64,000 bases of DNA, from positions 5,594,796 through 5,658,795 of the forward strand of contig JAZAYU010000003.1 in assembly GCA_038501625.1 (NCBI GenBank), written 5' to 3'. This DNA is from Corbicula japonica. Taxonomy: Eukaryota; Mollusca; Bivalvia; Venerida; Cyrenidae. Of this stretch, positions 1 to 11,282 are shown in pieces (positions within the stretch are counted from its first letter, which is position 1; each line of letters starts with the position of its first letter). Under the pieces are notes generated by a model. It saw only the letters and a list, made by a program, of their open reading frames with translations. It was not told the DNA's origin and did no database searches. The translations under genes were made by a program, and so were the position numbers.

Positions 1-90
1 ACTCTCAGAAACACAGCATTAAAACGCAGTCAAAATGTAAATAGGAAAAGCATGGTTTATGCATTCAACAATTTCAATGAAGTTTATAAA
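1..90 (-). mobile_element. Relic of the RT element 3' region (antisense, cut by window edge)
   Basis: The reverse complement aligns loosely with the 3' untranslated part of the element at 8466-10006, the stretch with a pyrimidine-rich CTCTC block before a TGTGGGGAGGCTG-like segment. The same relic sits at 18385-18470, so it predates the duplication. Confidence 0.5.
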
Positions 91-167
91 TCACAGTTTA
101 AGTTAAATTAGAATTTAAAAATACTTGTTTCGCTATTACCAAGTGTTCTCTGACATTTTAGTTTTAA

Positions 168-213
168 AAAGTGAAATATGCATATAAGGAATCGCCACAC
201 TCAAAGTTTGATG
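168..213 (-). mobile_element. Very short 3'-terminal fragment of the RT element
   Basis: Reads AAAAGTGAAATATGCATA followed by GGAATCGCCACACTC, the reverse complement of the last ~35 bases of the element ending near 10006. Copy B (about 18560-18585) lacks this stretch while matching on both sides, so it looks like a severely truncated insertion made after the duplication. Confidence 0.55.
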
Positions 214-474
214 CATTTCATATAATTCATAATTTGTATCGATAATAACTTTTAATAAATCTCTCATTAAAAAGTTGCACAATATTATCCTTAAACATTT
301 ACTGTTATTGTGATTACACTGTCTAGTCACCCTTCCTCACAAAGTACAATATCTTAAATAAATATTATTAAATAAATAATACATCTTATCGGCCACATTG
401 TAAACAATAGGATTATAATTTCCGGTTTGGTATATATTTGTTGGAACGTTAGAATATGTGATTCTCAATAAAAT

Positions 475-1783
475 ATATGTAGATCGTATCTCGGAGTTAT
501 ATTTCATGAAAAGTGTGACTATACGTACAATAGTGAAGCACTACGGAAAGGAGCCGGACGTGCCCTAGGATCCCTTATCAGCAAAATCCATAACCTTAAA
601 GACATTGGAGTTAAATCTTTTGAAAACTTTTCTTTGCATGTGTCACACCAGTCATGGACTACTGCTCTTCTATCTGGGGATTTAAAAAGTACCAACATAT
701 AGACAACGTTCAGCACAGAGCGATGCGTTATTTCTTGGGTGCACATAGATTCACCCCCATACTTGCCATGATTGGAGATATAGGCTGGCTTCGGAGCATT
801 TACCGGCATTGGCGATCCATGATACGAATGTGGAATAGACTTAACCTCATGAGCGACGACAGAATTACCAAAAAAGTGTTTAATACCGATTATGATAGAC
901 ATAATTCTGTAAATAATTGGTCATACGAAATCAAACAAGTGATGAATGCTTTGGGTCTTAGTGGCTATTTTGAATCTAATGCAACAGTGAACTTATCTGA
1001 AGTTGACGAACATATTAATGATTTCTACAGTAGGAAATGGCAAACGGACGTACAGCACATTCCTAAACTGAGAACATATAGGTTATTTAAGAATTCTTTC
1101 AAAGCAGAAAACTACATCACCCTAAACATGTGCAAAAATGAACGCTCTATTTTGTATCAATTTAGATTTGGAATTTTACCACTTAGAATAGAAACAGGTC
1201 GGTGTGTTGGTGAAGCCGCAGAACAAAGACTTTGTAGACTCTGCGATCATGTATTAGTCGAAGACGAAAAGCACTTTCTGTTTGACTGCAGTCTATATAA
1301 GAACCTGAGAAATACGCAATTCAATGACATTTTCAGTCAAGGCAATGATAACTCTTATGAAAAACTCGAGCATTTAATGAACAACTACCCACGACAACTA
1401 GCTAAATTTCTTGTACATGCCTTTTTGATTAGGAAAAGAGCTCTGTATAATTAATTTAAACCACCAAGAACAAATAACCCCACTTTCCTGTTAATGCAAT
1501 ATCAACATATATTTACATTACATTGAACATTCGCTTATATACATTGTTAAAGCTACGAACATTGTGAAAACAGTTTATATAAATATTAACATTTAGTTCT
1601 CTATTATGTTTACATGCAGCATTTAACGGATTTATTATATTGCTTATTTAACTGGTGACTTATAGGCCCATAGGGCCGGGTGTTATCACTATGCTTCTTT
1701 AAATTCTGAGAATTTGTATTTTGTATATACACATGTCACTATAATAAACAATTTACTTACTTACTTACTTACTTACTTATTTG
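475..1783 (+). mobile_element. 5'-truncated LINE insertion
   Basis: Contains the C-terminal part of a LINE ORF2 (481-1454), a 3' UTR with a perfect GGCCC-ATA-GGGCC hairpin at 1665-1677, and a terminal TTAC microsatellite tail (about 1752-1781). The truncation point is near 475-481. Copy B of the segmental duplication is uninterrupted at the matching place (about 18848), giving an empty site. Flanks on both sides resemble TATTTGT/TATATGT, so any target duplication is short or decayed. The hairpin plus microsatellite tail is typical of CR1/L2-like LINEs (family knowledge); the exact clade is not resolved. Confidence 0.85.
481..1454 (+). pseudogene. LINE ORF2 C-terminal fragment, frameshifted
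   Basis: Frame 481-~636 reads YLGVIF...ALRKGAGRALGSLISK, the conserved segment just downstream of the reverse transcriptase core in LINE ORF2 proteins. A frameshift near 637 moves the reading to the frame continuing CVTPVMDYCSSIWGF and running to the stop after 1451. Counting from the methionine at 654 (266 codons), residues 170-183 read FRFGILPLRIETGR and residues 194-212 hold a CX2C-X9-HX4C zinc-binding-like motif (C194, C197, H207, C212). The same spacing occurs in the full LINE ORF2 at 47349-50771. The endonuclease and polymerase core are missing, so this is a dead fragment. It has no relation to a host gene. Confidence 0.85.
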
Positions 1784-4700
1784 TTTAACAAGCCTTGCAA
1801 AACTAATGCTTATTCTCCTATTCGTCATGTGTTGCAGAGCAGACATTTCATATCAAAAGTGCATTTATTTGCCAAGTTTCTTGATTTATAAATGCATAAG
1901 ATAAACTAAAAATTGAACTTGGACAAGTTACTGACTCCTTTCGCTAAAGTGCATTCAAAATTTTCTGTTTTTGTTTTTATTTTATTTTATTATATAAATG
2001 ACTGTTTTATCCAGTGACCAAGTTTGTAAAACTCAGAATAGAGACTAGACTCAAATCTCAAGAATTTAATTGGCCGAAATTGAGACAACTCTCAATTGCA
2101 GCCAATCTTATGGTTAAATTTTAGACTGGTCTCCAAACGGAGTTTTTTTTAATCTGTGGTTTATTATAAAACACAACAGACTAATAAAAAATCATCAAGT
2201 TAATGTTAATAAATGTTCTATGCTAGCATGTACGATTTGATATCGCTTTATTTTTAGGTTTAAGATTCGGCATAAGTATGTTTCCAGTGGTTAATAAACA
2301 TACTGTCTATACCTACAACGTGTTTGATTCTGGAAGTCGGCGGTATAAGCCCAAATAATTGTTTAACTATGGCGCCATGAAGTCCGGCAAAACCAATGGA
2401 AGTCAATCATTTAACTCACGTTTCATATTGGACTAAGTTGGACATACTTTACCGTGTAAAATAAAACGCCTGCTTAGTGGCAGTCCTATAAATTATATCT
2501 GATCTTTATGAAGCAACATTAAAGGCCAAATTTATTATGTCAGTGAGATTGTTTTTATGTGGAGCTGATTTTTAAATAAAAGAAAAAAGGCAATAATAAA
2601 TTTTTCCACGTTATTTGTGACAGCAAATTATGATATATACATTGTACATTTTAACTAATTAAGGCTAAGACCTGTTTTGAAGTAACCTTTAAGACGCACA
2701 CGCTTTGGAAACTTATTTGTTTGGTATACAAAGATGGAAGTGTATAAAGTCATGACAATTCAGGTCTCTCAAATGAAACAATAACCTCAAAAACATCAAT
2801 CATATTATACTATGCAAATGAGACACTTTTCATCACGTTCACCAAATCCTTAGAAAAATTGGTCTACTATTCAAAGTTAAGTAATGGGGTAAGAAATAGG
2901 AAACTGCTTAAATCGGTTTGTACTTTTCAAATTTTCTGTTGTTAAATAAATATTTTGATTGGAAGTATGATTGCCTGTTTTCAATACTTATCAACAATTT
3001 TGTTTAAACGTTGTGTACGTAAGGATTTAATGTTATGGGTTTACCTTAACATTATTAATGACTTAGTAGCCTCAATTATCGATAAACGACGAGATGCATT
3101 CTCAATAATCGCTTCTTCTTGTTGTCGACTTAGCTATTATTTAAAATTATATTGACGATATGAATTCGGAATCGAAATCGATTTTAAAACGAAACCTAAA
3201 TTCCAAAATGCATCGCAAGGAGGAAAACTTAACAGAATATAAATGACAACTATTTTAAAATATACTGTTAAAGTAACATTTTGATAATTAAAACAAATCG
3301 GAACGCCCAAAGAAATCGTAGCAACCTGTCAAAAGGTAGAAATTTAAATACTTCTGATTTATCAAGCATAATGCATTTAAGTCATTTGAATTACTATGCT
3401 TTATCTTACGTTATCATCACCAACAATTTTTGAGTGCACTCTGTCGTTTTGACGATCGTTGGAGAACGTTCGTCACGAAAGCAAGGCTTGTTAACATTAA
3501 TTCTATAAACAGCATTATATTTGATATTTATGCCTTTTTATGGTTGGTTGCAATATCCCAGCTAGAAAAACTTAATGTATTGTGAATGAAATATACCCTG
3601 CTTGTTAATATGTTCCTTTGGTATCTATCATAAAAAGTAGATACAATATTCAAAGGTCTAGTCAATTTGGTTAAGACCATTGTTAAGGAAAACACATTCT
3701 TTAGTCTTGGGACCATTTGTGTCTGTGATACTAACCGGCTGAATCTACACAAAGCGTTAAAATCTAATTGATTTGTACGAAACTGTTAATACATTTGATC
3801 ATTGCTTTAAAAATGTGTAAAGCGCCTGCTTTTTAAGATAAAAAGCCAAAATACAAACACTGTTAACGTTTCAGTAAAACTAAAACTAGTACAGTGAACG
3901 TTCCAACAAATATTCAGTATTTCGATTGATTTTCGTGGAACTTGTAGTCTAGACGATAGTAATTTGTCAAAATTCTACTTAAAACTGGCATAAACTATCG
4001 CGGATTTGAAATAACTAGGAATATTTAATGGAGTTTCTATAAAATTGAGTGTGATTGAATGTGATTATCTGATAAGTATTTAAATTAAACATTTCTCACT
4101 TTTAATTTGATTTTTTAAAGAAAACTGAAATAGAAGTATGTTTGAGTCTTTGAAATATATTCTCACGGGATAACAGAAAACGCAGAACCATGTGCACTGA
4201 ATCTTGGTGAGAATCTGGAAAGATTTTCATTGTTTTTGGTCAACGCGTTTGTACGATTTTGCAAATAATGTGAGTTTCTTCACCTCTTGAGTAAATAACT
4301 GATAGCTTTCTGCAACAAAATTCAAAATTAATGTTCTTTTACCAGACTGATATTGCCAAAAATAGTATTATTTTTAATCTTTGTGGTTCCTAATTTTTTC
4401 AATGATGGCATAACAGATTTCTGTATTCTCTATGGCCTATAATCTTTATTGTCTATTTGCAGAGATTCTGTGATTTTGAAATGTGGTTCTTTAGCTATGA
4501 ATATTACAGTTTTTACGGTTTAGTGGGACAGCCATGAAAATACAAAGGTTAATAGTCAATAAGTTAATAACCCATTGCAGTTATAGCTGACACCAGACAC
4601 CAAAGATTTTGCATTGTAACCAAATTAATCTGTGGGTCATCGCTATTACAAGCTCAATGAAATAAAAATTAAGACCACGCCATTTGGTCCTGCACATTGC

Positions 4701-5090
4701 TTTACTTGCAATTTTTTAATATTAATTTATTTTGAGTTTCTTAACAACTTAAGCATAAACTCAGAAAAAAAAGTGTTAAACATCAATAATTAACAACAAA
4801 AATATATATAAACACAACAAGCGCATTCAAACAAATTAAGGATTTAAGAATATCCGAGATTTTAACTTTTGATAATTTCAGAGGCAAAATATATGTGCTA
4901 ATGGGATTGGGGTGGAATAAAGCCGGTTTTAGTATATACTAAATTAATTGAATCTTGCCACCCAAACAAACGATTAGAAATTTGTTCCTGAATAAACTCC
5001 AACCGACCGAATTACGTCATATGCAAAGCTTGTACAAACCTGGAAAGAGTGACAATTAAGCGTTTTCCTTGTTATGTTGGTCTGTTTGGG
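1784..5090. other. Duplicated non-coding DNA, no gene seen
   Basis: Part of copy A. 2013-2744 has no partner in copy B; I recognise nothing in it. 3893-4080 is the best-matching block between the two copies. Open frames at 2955-3155 and 3528-3752 have no recognisable protein and are interrupted in copy B. Confidence 0.6.
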
Positions 5091-5456
5091 TTTTGTTGTT
5101 TTTATTTTGCTTTGCACATTGTTTTCTTCATAAGTGTATTTATGTTTGATTGACACGTTTGTATATGTGTATGTATGTATATAGACCAGTCAGCGTAGCA
5201 TATCACCTTGAACTAATTGCAAAAGTTTCACTAAGTGTCATCTGCGAAACATCAGACATAGATATGCATCCAACAAAAAGTTGCACTTCGGAGGATTGGG
5301 GGAAATTGTTTAAATTTCGGCTTTAATGATTGAACAATTATGGCTGAGATGGTACGCCATACTCGAACACATAAAGTTTGCACGCGCTATTTTTGAACTT
5401 CCGGAAGCATGTAAACAAACAAAGTCGAGTGTTTATTGCAAGAATTGTTATCTGGA

Positions 5457-6734
5457 ATGACGACTTTTGTCATGTAAGTTGATTATTTATTTCATATTTT
5501 ATATATTTTTATTGTTTAATGCATTAATTTGAATGCTTGACTTTAAAATGCCTGTAAATGATCGATTTCATCGTATAACGGAAACGAGTGAATTTTCATT
5601 TATTTTGTTATTTATTTCATTATTAAACTCAAAAAGTAAACACAGAACAGCTAAATATTGTAAAATGTTAAAATAATTCCCCAATATGGCCATTTTCCGT
5701 AGATTTTGTATTGACCTTCACAAGAAGGCTTTCGCAGAATTTTAAAACTACGGAAGCCGATACGCAGCAAAAGCATAACTATAATTCTTTTAGGTGCACT
5801 TGTCTTATTCGTGTTTTACAGTCAATATCGGCAAATATGGAGTAACTAAATTTATTTTAAGTGAAAGTATAGTGTATAAACAATTGTAACATAAATATTT
5901 TAACAAGGAACACAAAGAAACGGTAAAAAATAAGTTTGACCTAAAATATTTAAAAAAAAATATTTATAAAAAACAGCCTTTTCATACTGTAAACATATTT
6001 TACACTATGTTTATTAAATTTACCACATATTTATTAATTTTTTCATCATTATTTACAGAGTCATATGATATTCCCATATCATGATCACTCGACTATGAAT
6101 GCCAGTTGTGTGTGGTATTCACCAGTAGCACTGGCCAACCCAAGGTAATAGGGTGTAGCTGTATCTTTATGACTAAATAATATCTTTTGAAATACAGATT
6201 TTTATAACAACAGAAAAATGTAATTTAATAAGGTGGAAAAAACGTTGGGGTTGTTTCATTAAGTACAGGTTCAGTTTATAACCACTATTTCATCAAGGTA
6301 TTTCACAGTCAGTGTTTTATCGAGATTTTATTTATAAACTAAAAAAATAAATGCACCTCTTTGGTTGCACGACGGTGGCAGGGGTTTAAAAGTTTATGAA
6401 GGTTTATGAAATCTTTAAAAGAATCCAGATGCTCAATTTTTGTTTCTTTTATCTGTGTCATCTTGTTCTTGCTGATTTGACTCCAGATTCTGTTCTCAGT
6501 AAGATCATTGACTAGCTGACCTTTTGTATTACAATGCTATTAGCTATTTATGTTTTATATGTTTTTGAAAGATCTAGAACATCAAAACATGCAGTATGTT
6601 TTTTCTGAAATGAATGTGATCTGTTACTTCTTTGGCATGCCAATACTGGTTGTAATTTAACTTTTCACATATTTAGAATAGGAAAGTCATCTGCAATGAA
6701 GGAGTTGATTGTTAATATAGACGCAAAAAGCTGA
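5457..6734 (+). other. Candidate three-exon gene fragment (unproven)
   Basis: Possible exons: 5457-5473 (ATG, then GTAAGT donor), 6061-6144 (after a T-rich tract ending TTTACAGAG; followed by GTAATA) and 6677-6734 (after CACATATTTAG). Joined, they keep one frame for 52 codons, ending in TGA at 6732. Residues 23-44 include VWYSPVALANP and, across the second junction, RIGKSSAMKEL, which faintly resembles a Walker A (GKS/T) loop. An ETS-like palindrome CTTCCGGAAG lies upstream at about 5398-5408. Short exons with plausible splice sites arise by chance in AT-rich DNA, and the frame breaks soon after, so this could be a relic or nothing. I do not assign a function. It lies in the block missing from copy B. 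Confidence 0.22.
6290..6545 (+). mobile_element. Relic of RT element, C-terminal end plus 3' UTR
   Basis: Aligns with 9255-9660 of the main copy with an internal deletion: AAGGTATTTCACAG, then TCTTTGGTTGCACGACGG, then CTTGTTCTTGCTGATTTGAC. Many small indels. Same orientation as the main copy 2 kb downstream. Confidence 0.7.
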
Positions 6735-7375
6735 GAAAGAGTTCATGGCGAGTCAATCAGGCAAAGATGTAGGACAACTAGGTGAAAAAACTATCCTCAT
6801 GTTATTGGACGGAGATCTCCATGTATATCGCTAGATACGCCAAGATCAAAACTTTACAGCGAAGGTGATGAAAGGGAAGTTATTTGTGCAAGTTCATACA
6901 TTATCTCCAACCTTAGACTCAGCATTTTTTATTTATAAACACGTCTATATTCAGAGCCAGATCTGGGTTGGAAATACAATGCTTGGTTTTGCCTCTACCT
7001 TGATTAAATTTCATTGGTGTAGGAAAGCACGAGGTCACCTAAATGACGATTACATGTATATAAAAAAGTAAAAATAATTTATCTCAATAATCATATTTCA
7101 GGTTTATAATTGTTTATCCAATCCAACTCTATGTAGAGTAATTTAAACTATATTATTGGTGTAGTTAGAACATTGATTAAGTGTATTTTGTTAGGATGTG
7201 AACTACATTTTACATTCATGAGAATAATGCGTACTATGCATGTACAGTTTTCGATATCTTAATTATATTGATATAAAATGATAATATAATAAACTTATGT
7301 GTATAATATTTATGCATTTTTACATTGTAGTTAAAAAATTGAAAAAGAATGACACAAATTTACATTTCATCAAAA

Positions 7376-8455
7376 TATTAATTTTTACTTAAGTGGGAGG
7401 ATAAAATAACCTCTAAATATGTTCTGATTTTGCAAGATTGCAAAACAAAATGAAACTATGGCAAGTTTTGAACATTTACTAGTTCAATAACGACATTCTC
7501 TAGTATTATATGACGAAAGTTTTATTAAAACTATGATCAATGCTTTAATTTTATCCCAAATGGATATGTTCAAAATTTGCAGCTTTTATCGGGAAGTCAG
7601 TTCAAATGCGTTTTTTTTTTCAAATTTCCCATCAGCTTTCAAATTGCAACTTTTGTCCTTTAAAGTAGCAATCGCTTCTAACAAAAATCATACAAATCAA
7701 TTCTTTTGCATTTTCCATACAATTTGATGCTATTTTGATAATTTTTTACTAAAGTGGGTGGGATAAAATAACCTCTAAATATTTTCTGATTTCGCAATAT
7801 GGTTAACCAAACTGAAACTATGACAAGTTTTGACCATTTACTAGTTCAATAACGAAATCCTCCAGCATTCTATGACAATAGTTTTCTTAAAACTGTGATC
7901 AATGCTTTAATTTTTTCCAAAATCGGTATATTGAAATTTTAAAGAGTTTTATCGGTCAGTCGGTGAAAATGCGTTTCTTTGAAATTTCCCATTAGTTGCA
8001 ACTTTTTACCCTCTAAAGAAGACATGTTCTTCTAACAAAAAACATACAAATCAATTCTTTTGCATTTTCCTCACAATTTATGCTATTTTGATAATTTTTT
8101 ACTTAAGTGGGTGGGGTAAAATAACCTCTTATTATGTTCTGATTTAGCAAGATTGCAAACCAAAATGAAACTATGGCAAGTTTTGAACATTTACTAGTTC
8201 AATAATGACATTCTTCAGCATTCTGCGGTAGTAGTTTTATTAAAACTTTGATCAATGCTTTAATATAATCCAAAAATGGATATGTTCAAAATTTGCAGAT
8301 TTTTTTCGGTCAGTCAGTTCAAATGCGTTTTTTTCAAATTTCCCATCAGTTTTCAAATTGCAACTTTTTGTCCTATAAAGTAGACATGTTCTTCAAACAA
8401 AAACATACAAATCAATTCTTTTGCAATTTCTTCACACTTTGATGCTATTTTGGGG
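7376..8455 (+). repeat. Three-unit tandem repeat, unit about 354-360 bases
   Basis: The marker AAGTGGG followed by ATAAAATAACCTC-like sequence recurs at 7391, 7751 and 8105 (spacing 360 and 354). Whole units align, including TTTACTAGTTCAATAA and ACATACAAATCAATTC-like blocks. The third unit stops at GATGCTATTTTG near 8452, directly before the RT element remnant. The open frame at 7533-7727 is inside unit 1 and is not preserved in units 2 and 3. Confidence 0.9.
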
Positions 8456-8465
8456 TACGTTGACT

Positions 8466-10006
8466 AGCCTAATAAGGATTGTCTCTTGATTAAGTACAAT
8501 GAGAAAATTTTGAAAGAACTTGAAACTTTTTTTAGGGCATTGTTTACAGATGGTTCTTATGATAATTATACTTAATGGACTTGTCAAGACCTAATAGAGT
8601 CGCTTACTTTCTTACTGGATAATATTTATGTTAGATTCGGTACCTCTATTTATAAACAAGTAATAGGCATCCCAATGGGTTCTAATTGTGCACCCCTTGT
8701 TGCTGATCTGTTTTTATACTGTTATGAAAGAGACTTTATGTTATCTCTTTCTACTGAACATCAAGATGATATTATTACAGCTTTTAACAACACCTCGAGG
8801 TACCTTGATGATTTATTAAATATAGATAATAACCATTTTCCATTACTGGTTAATAAGATCTACCCTAAAGAACTACAACTTAATAAAGCGAACACTTCAG
8901 AACAGCAAGCAAACTTTCTCGATCTAAATCTGTCAATTGAAAATGGTTATGTCACTACTAAAATATATGATAAAAGAGATGATTTCAATTTTAATATAGT
9001 AAATTTTCCGTTTTTAGACGGCGATGTTCCCCGTGCAACATCTTACGGGGTTTATATTTCACAGCTTGTTCGCTTTTCAAGAGCTTGCAACGATATTAAT
9101 GATTTCAATGAACGTAATCTTTGCATTACAGAAAAACTTTTAAAAACAAGGTTATCGGTATCACAAATTAAGGAAAACATTTTGCAAGTTTTATCGTCGA
9201 TACCCAGATCTAATTCATAAATACAGGTGCAGTCAAAAATCACTATTGCAACAAGGTATTTCACAGCCAGTTTTTTATGGAGATTTAATTTATAAACTAA
9301 AGAAGATAAAGGGCAATGTTAATTTCTCCCGGTTATTCGTAAAAACCATCTGTAAATTTAAAAAGAAAGTTTACCAACATGATATTTTACAGCGCTCTGC
9401 ATGCCTGGTGATTAACCCTTCTACAGTTGATCATTATGCTTACCTCTTTGGTTGCACGACGGTGGCAGGGGTTTAAGAGTTTGTGAAGGTTTATGGGGAA
9501 ATCTTTTCTTAAAAGAACCTAGAAGCTCGATTTGTTTCTTTTATCCCTGTCATCGTGTTCTTGCTGATTTAACTCCAGGAGCTCTGGTCTCGGTAAGGTC
9601 ATCGAGTACCCGCCCTTTGGCTTTGCAATGCTATTAAATTCTTATGTTTTATATGTTTGTGTGCTTTTGCATGCAACATTGTTGAGCCAATAAGTGGGTT
9701 TGAGTTGTTTCACCAAGACAACTTGTATTTGTTTTGTGATATGAGAACCTGTTGGGGCAAGTGTGAGGTTGGTGCACCCTAGAACCTGGTTTAAACCCCC
9801 AGTGGCAATTTGATTTGCCACTGACCGTTCCAAGGCGGTAACCCCTCGGGTTCTCATTTTTGTTAATTGTTAGTGGTGTCTCTTTTGAAACTGATCATTT
9901 TATTAACCATGCTCTCTCCCTCTCTTCTTCTTGACTGTGTGGGGAGGCTGTTTTTTTCTGAATGTGGCGATTCCTGATATGCATATTTCACCTTTTTTTG
10001 AAGCGT
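8466..10006 (+). mobile_element. Degraded reverse-transcriptase element, best copy in window (Penelope-like?)
   Basis: Holds a broken RT coding part (about 8585-9476) and a 3' untranslated part of about 530 bases ending near TGATATGCATATTTCAC and a T run at about 9980-10006. At least 13 other pieces in the window match parts of this copy, most of them its 3' region. The N-terminal half of the protein is missing here but appears in decayed form at 63100-64000, with LPKLHK-type and PADKA-type signatures. Those, plus the GIPMGSNCAPL and YLDD motifs and no visible endonuclease, suggest a Penelope-like RT. The class is an inference; I see no GIY-YIG domain and no LTRs. Confidence 0.75.
8585..9476 (+). 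pseudogene. Reverse transcriptase core fragment with frameshift
   Basis: RNA-directed DNA polymerase remnant. An open stretch upstream of the methionine at 8675 reads FLLDNIYVRFGTSIYKQ and GIPMGSNCAPLVADLFL. The YLDD catalytic box lies at residues 43-46 counted from that methionine, followed by ANFLDLNLSIENG and an IYDKRDDFNFNIVNFP segment. The frame ends at 9218; the conserved continuation (KFYRRYPDLIHKY, then GISQPVFYGDLIYKL) resumes one frame away and runs to a stop at 9474, so a frameshift lies near 9185-9218. Further stops lie upstream of 8585. The fragment is inactive. Another frame at 9452-9637 may be a remnant of the C terminus, but I cannot confirm it. Confidence 0.78.
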
Positions 10007-10241
10007 TTTCTTATGAGGTTAATACTTATATTAAAAAACCTTTCGCCAGAAATAAAAATATAAACAATCTTTACAGTATTTGCTGAAATATGAATTTTCG
10101 TAGAATAAAGAGGAAAAGCCCTACCAAAGGGAAGTCCTTGTTAATATTTTTCAAATTGTGTTTGCAGATCGGGAGAAATATAAGGTTTTCAAATTATTCA
10201 CGACATACATTTTCGTCTTTTAATTTAGTAAATAATATTTG

Positions 10242-10748
10242 CAGGCCTGCCAAATCTCCGGATTTTATCCGGAATCTCAGGATTTTAAGTTACTTCTCCG
10301 GATCTCCGGATTTATATTCAAAATCCCCGGATTTCTATGAAATTGCAAAAAAATATAGATTAATTAAACCTAATTTAAAAGTTGTGCAATAAACGTAATA
10401 GTTATTCTACTGCAGTCGCACATTTCCTGTTTATTACTAGATAACGAGGACGTGGTCAGTTACATGCATTCTCAATACCTCTGGCACAACTTTACAATAA
10501 CCGCGTGTTATAAACTAAACAAGGGCCTCGATGTTTCACCTGCCTTTATCTTTTTTCACTGCATGCTCATTCTAATATTGTCAAAAGCAGGTCTTCCCAC
10601 GCAGCCGAAATGTAGAGAGGAAACAAAACATTAAAACAACAACAACAACAACAACATCATCATCATCATCATCGTCGTCGTCGTCATCATCATTGACATA
10701 TTCAGACAAAATCTCCGGATTTTTAATGAAGAAGTTTTGGCAGGCCTG
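10242..10748. mobile_element. MITE-like DNA transposon, CAGGCCTGCCAAA ends
   Basis: A 507-base insertion with 13-base terminal inverted repeats CAGGCCTGCCAAA, flanked by the 6-base direct repeat TATTTG (10236-10241 and 10749-10754). Copy B has one TATTTG and no insert at about 21697, proving the boundaries. Inside, near both ends, the motif TCTCCGGATTT recurs at least four times and may be a transposase-binding site (inference). No transposase frame. CAG-ended termini recall hAT elements, but those make 8-base target duplications, so the superfamily is open. Confidence 0.85.
10635..10693. repeat. Compound microsatellite (CAA/CAT/CGT)
   Basis: Runs of AAC, then ATC, then GTC, then ATC trinucleotides inside the MITE at 10242-10748. 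Confidence 0.95.
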
Positions 10749-11282
10749 TATTTGGGAAGATCATGTACACCGCTGTCAAATGTTGTTAAATGACAATAAA
10801 AGAATAACCAAAACCCTGAAAAATCAATGTATGTAGCTCAGTCTGATTATTTCTATGCAATTTATAGCTCTGATACATATATTATAATTATTTCACATTT
10901 CATTTAGTCAATATGTTTAGCTATGAAATGCGTGTTAAGATCCACAATTCCATCGCAAAAATTCATGAAATAGAATACCTTTTGAAACACTCAACGTCAA
11001 AAGTATTCGTGTCACAAATTTGACAAGTTTGGCGGTCAGAGAATATGCAATGTATTGATATATCTTTCGTAGACTGTAATTGCTTTCTTAAAATCAAAGT
11101 ACTGAAAGTACAGAAAACCAGCGAAGCGATTTTGCTTCTTGAGAATAACCAGTGCCATGATTCTCATAATTTATCCATTTACGAAAAAGCAAAAGAACTT
11201 GGTTCACTCGCAAAGACCTTCACCTTGTCTATATGATAGTGGAAATAAGGGTTTCCATGTATTATCTGGATGAAGGCTTCTG

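Noticed and set aside
731..734. Suspected damaged catalytic box (VADD, ORF2 residues 731-734, instead of Y/FADD)
   Set aside because: Only the first, variable residue differs; both aspartates are kept and I recall similar SPTxADD boxes in related mollusc LINEs, so it is not evidence of inactivation. Coordinates given are protein residues of the ORF at 47349-50771.
519..902. 127-codon antisense frame
   Set aside because: Shadow of the LINE ORF2 fragment on the plus strand, which shows conserved LINE motifs.
7376..8455. CRISPR-like array
   Set aside because: Units are ~357 bases with no short repeat/spacer alternation, and the genome is eukaryotic in character.
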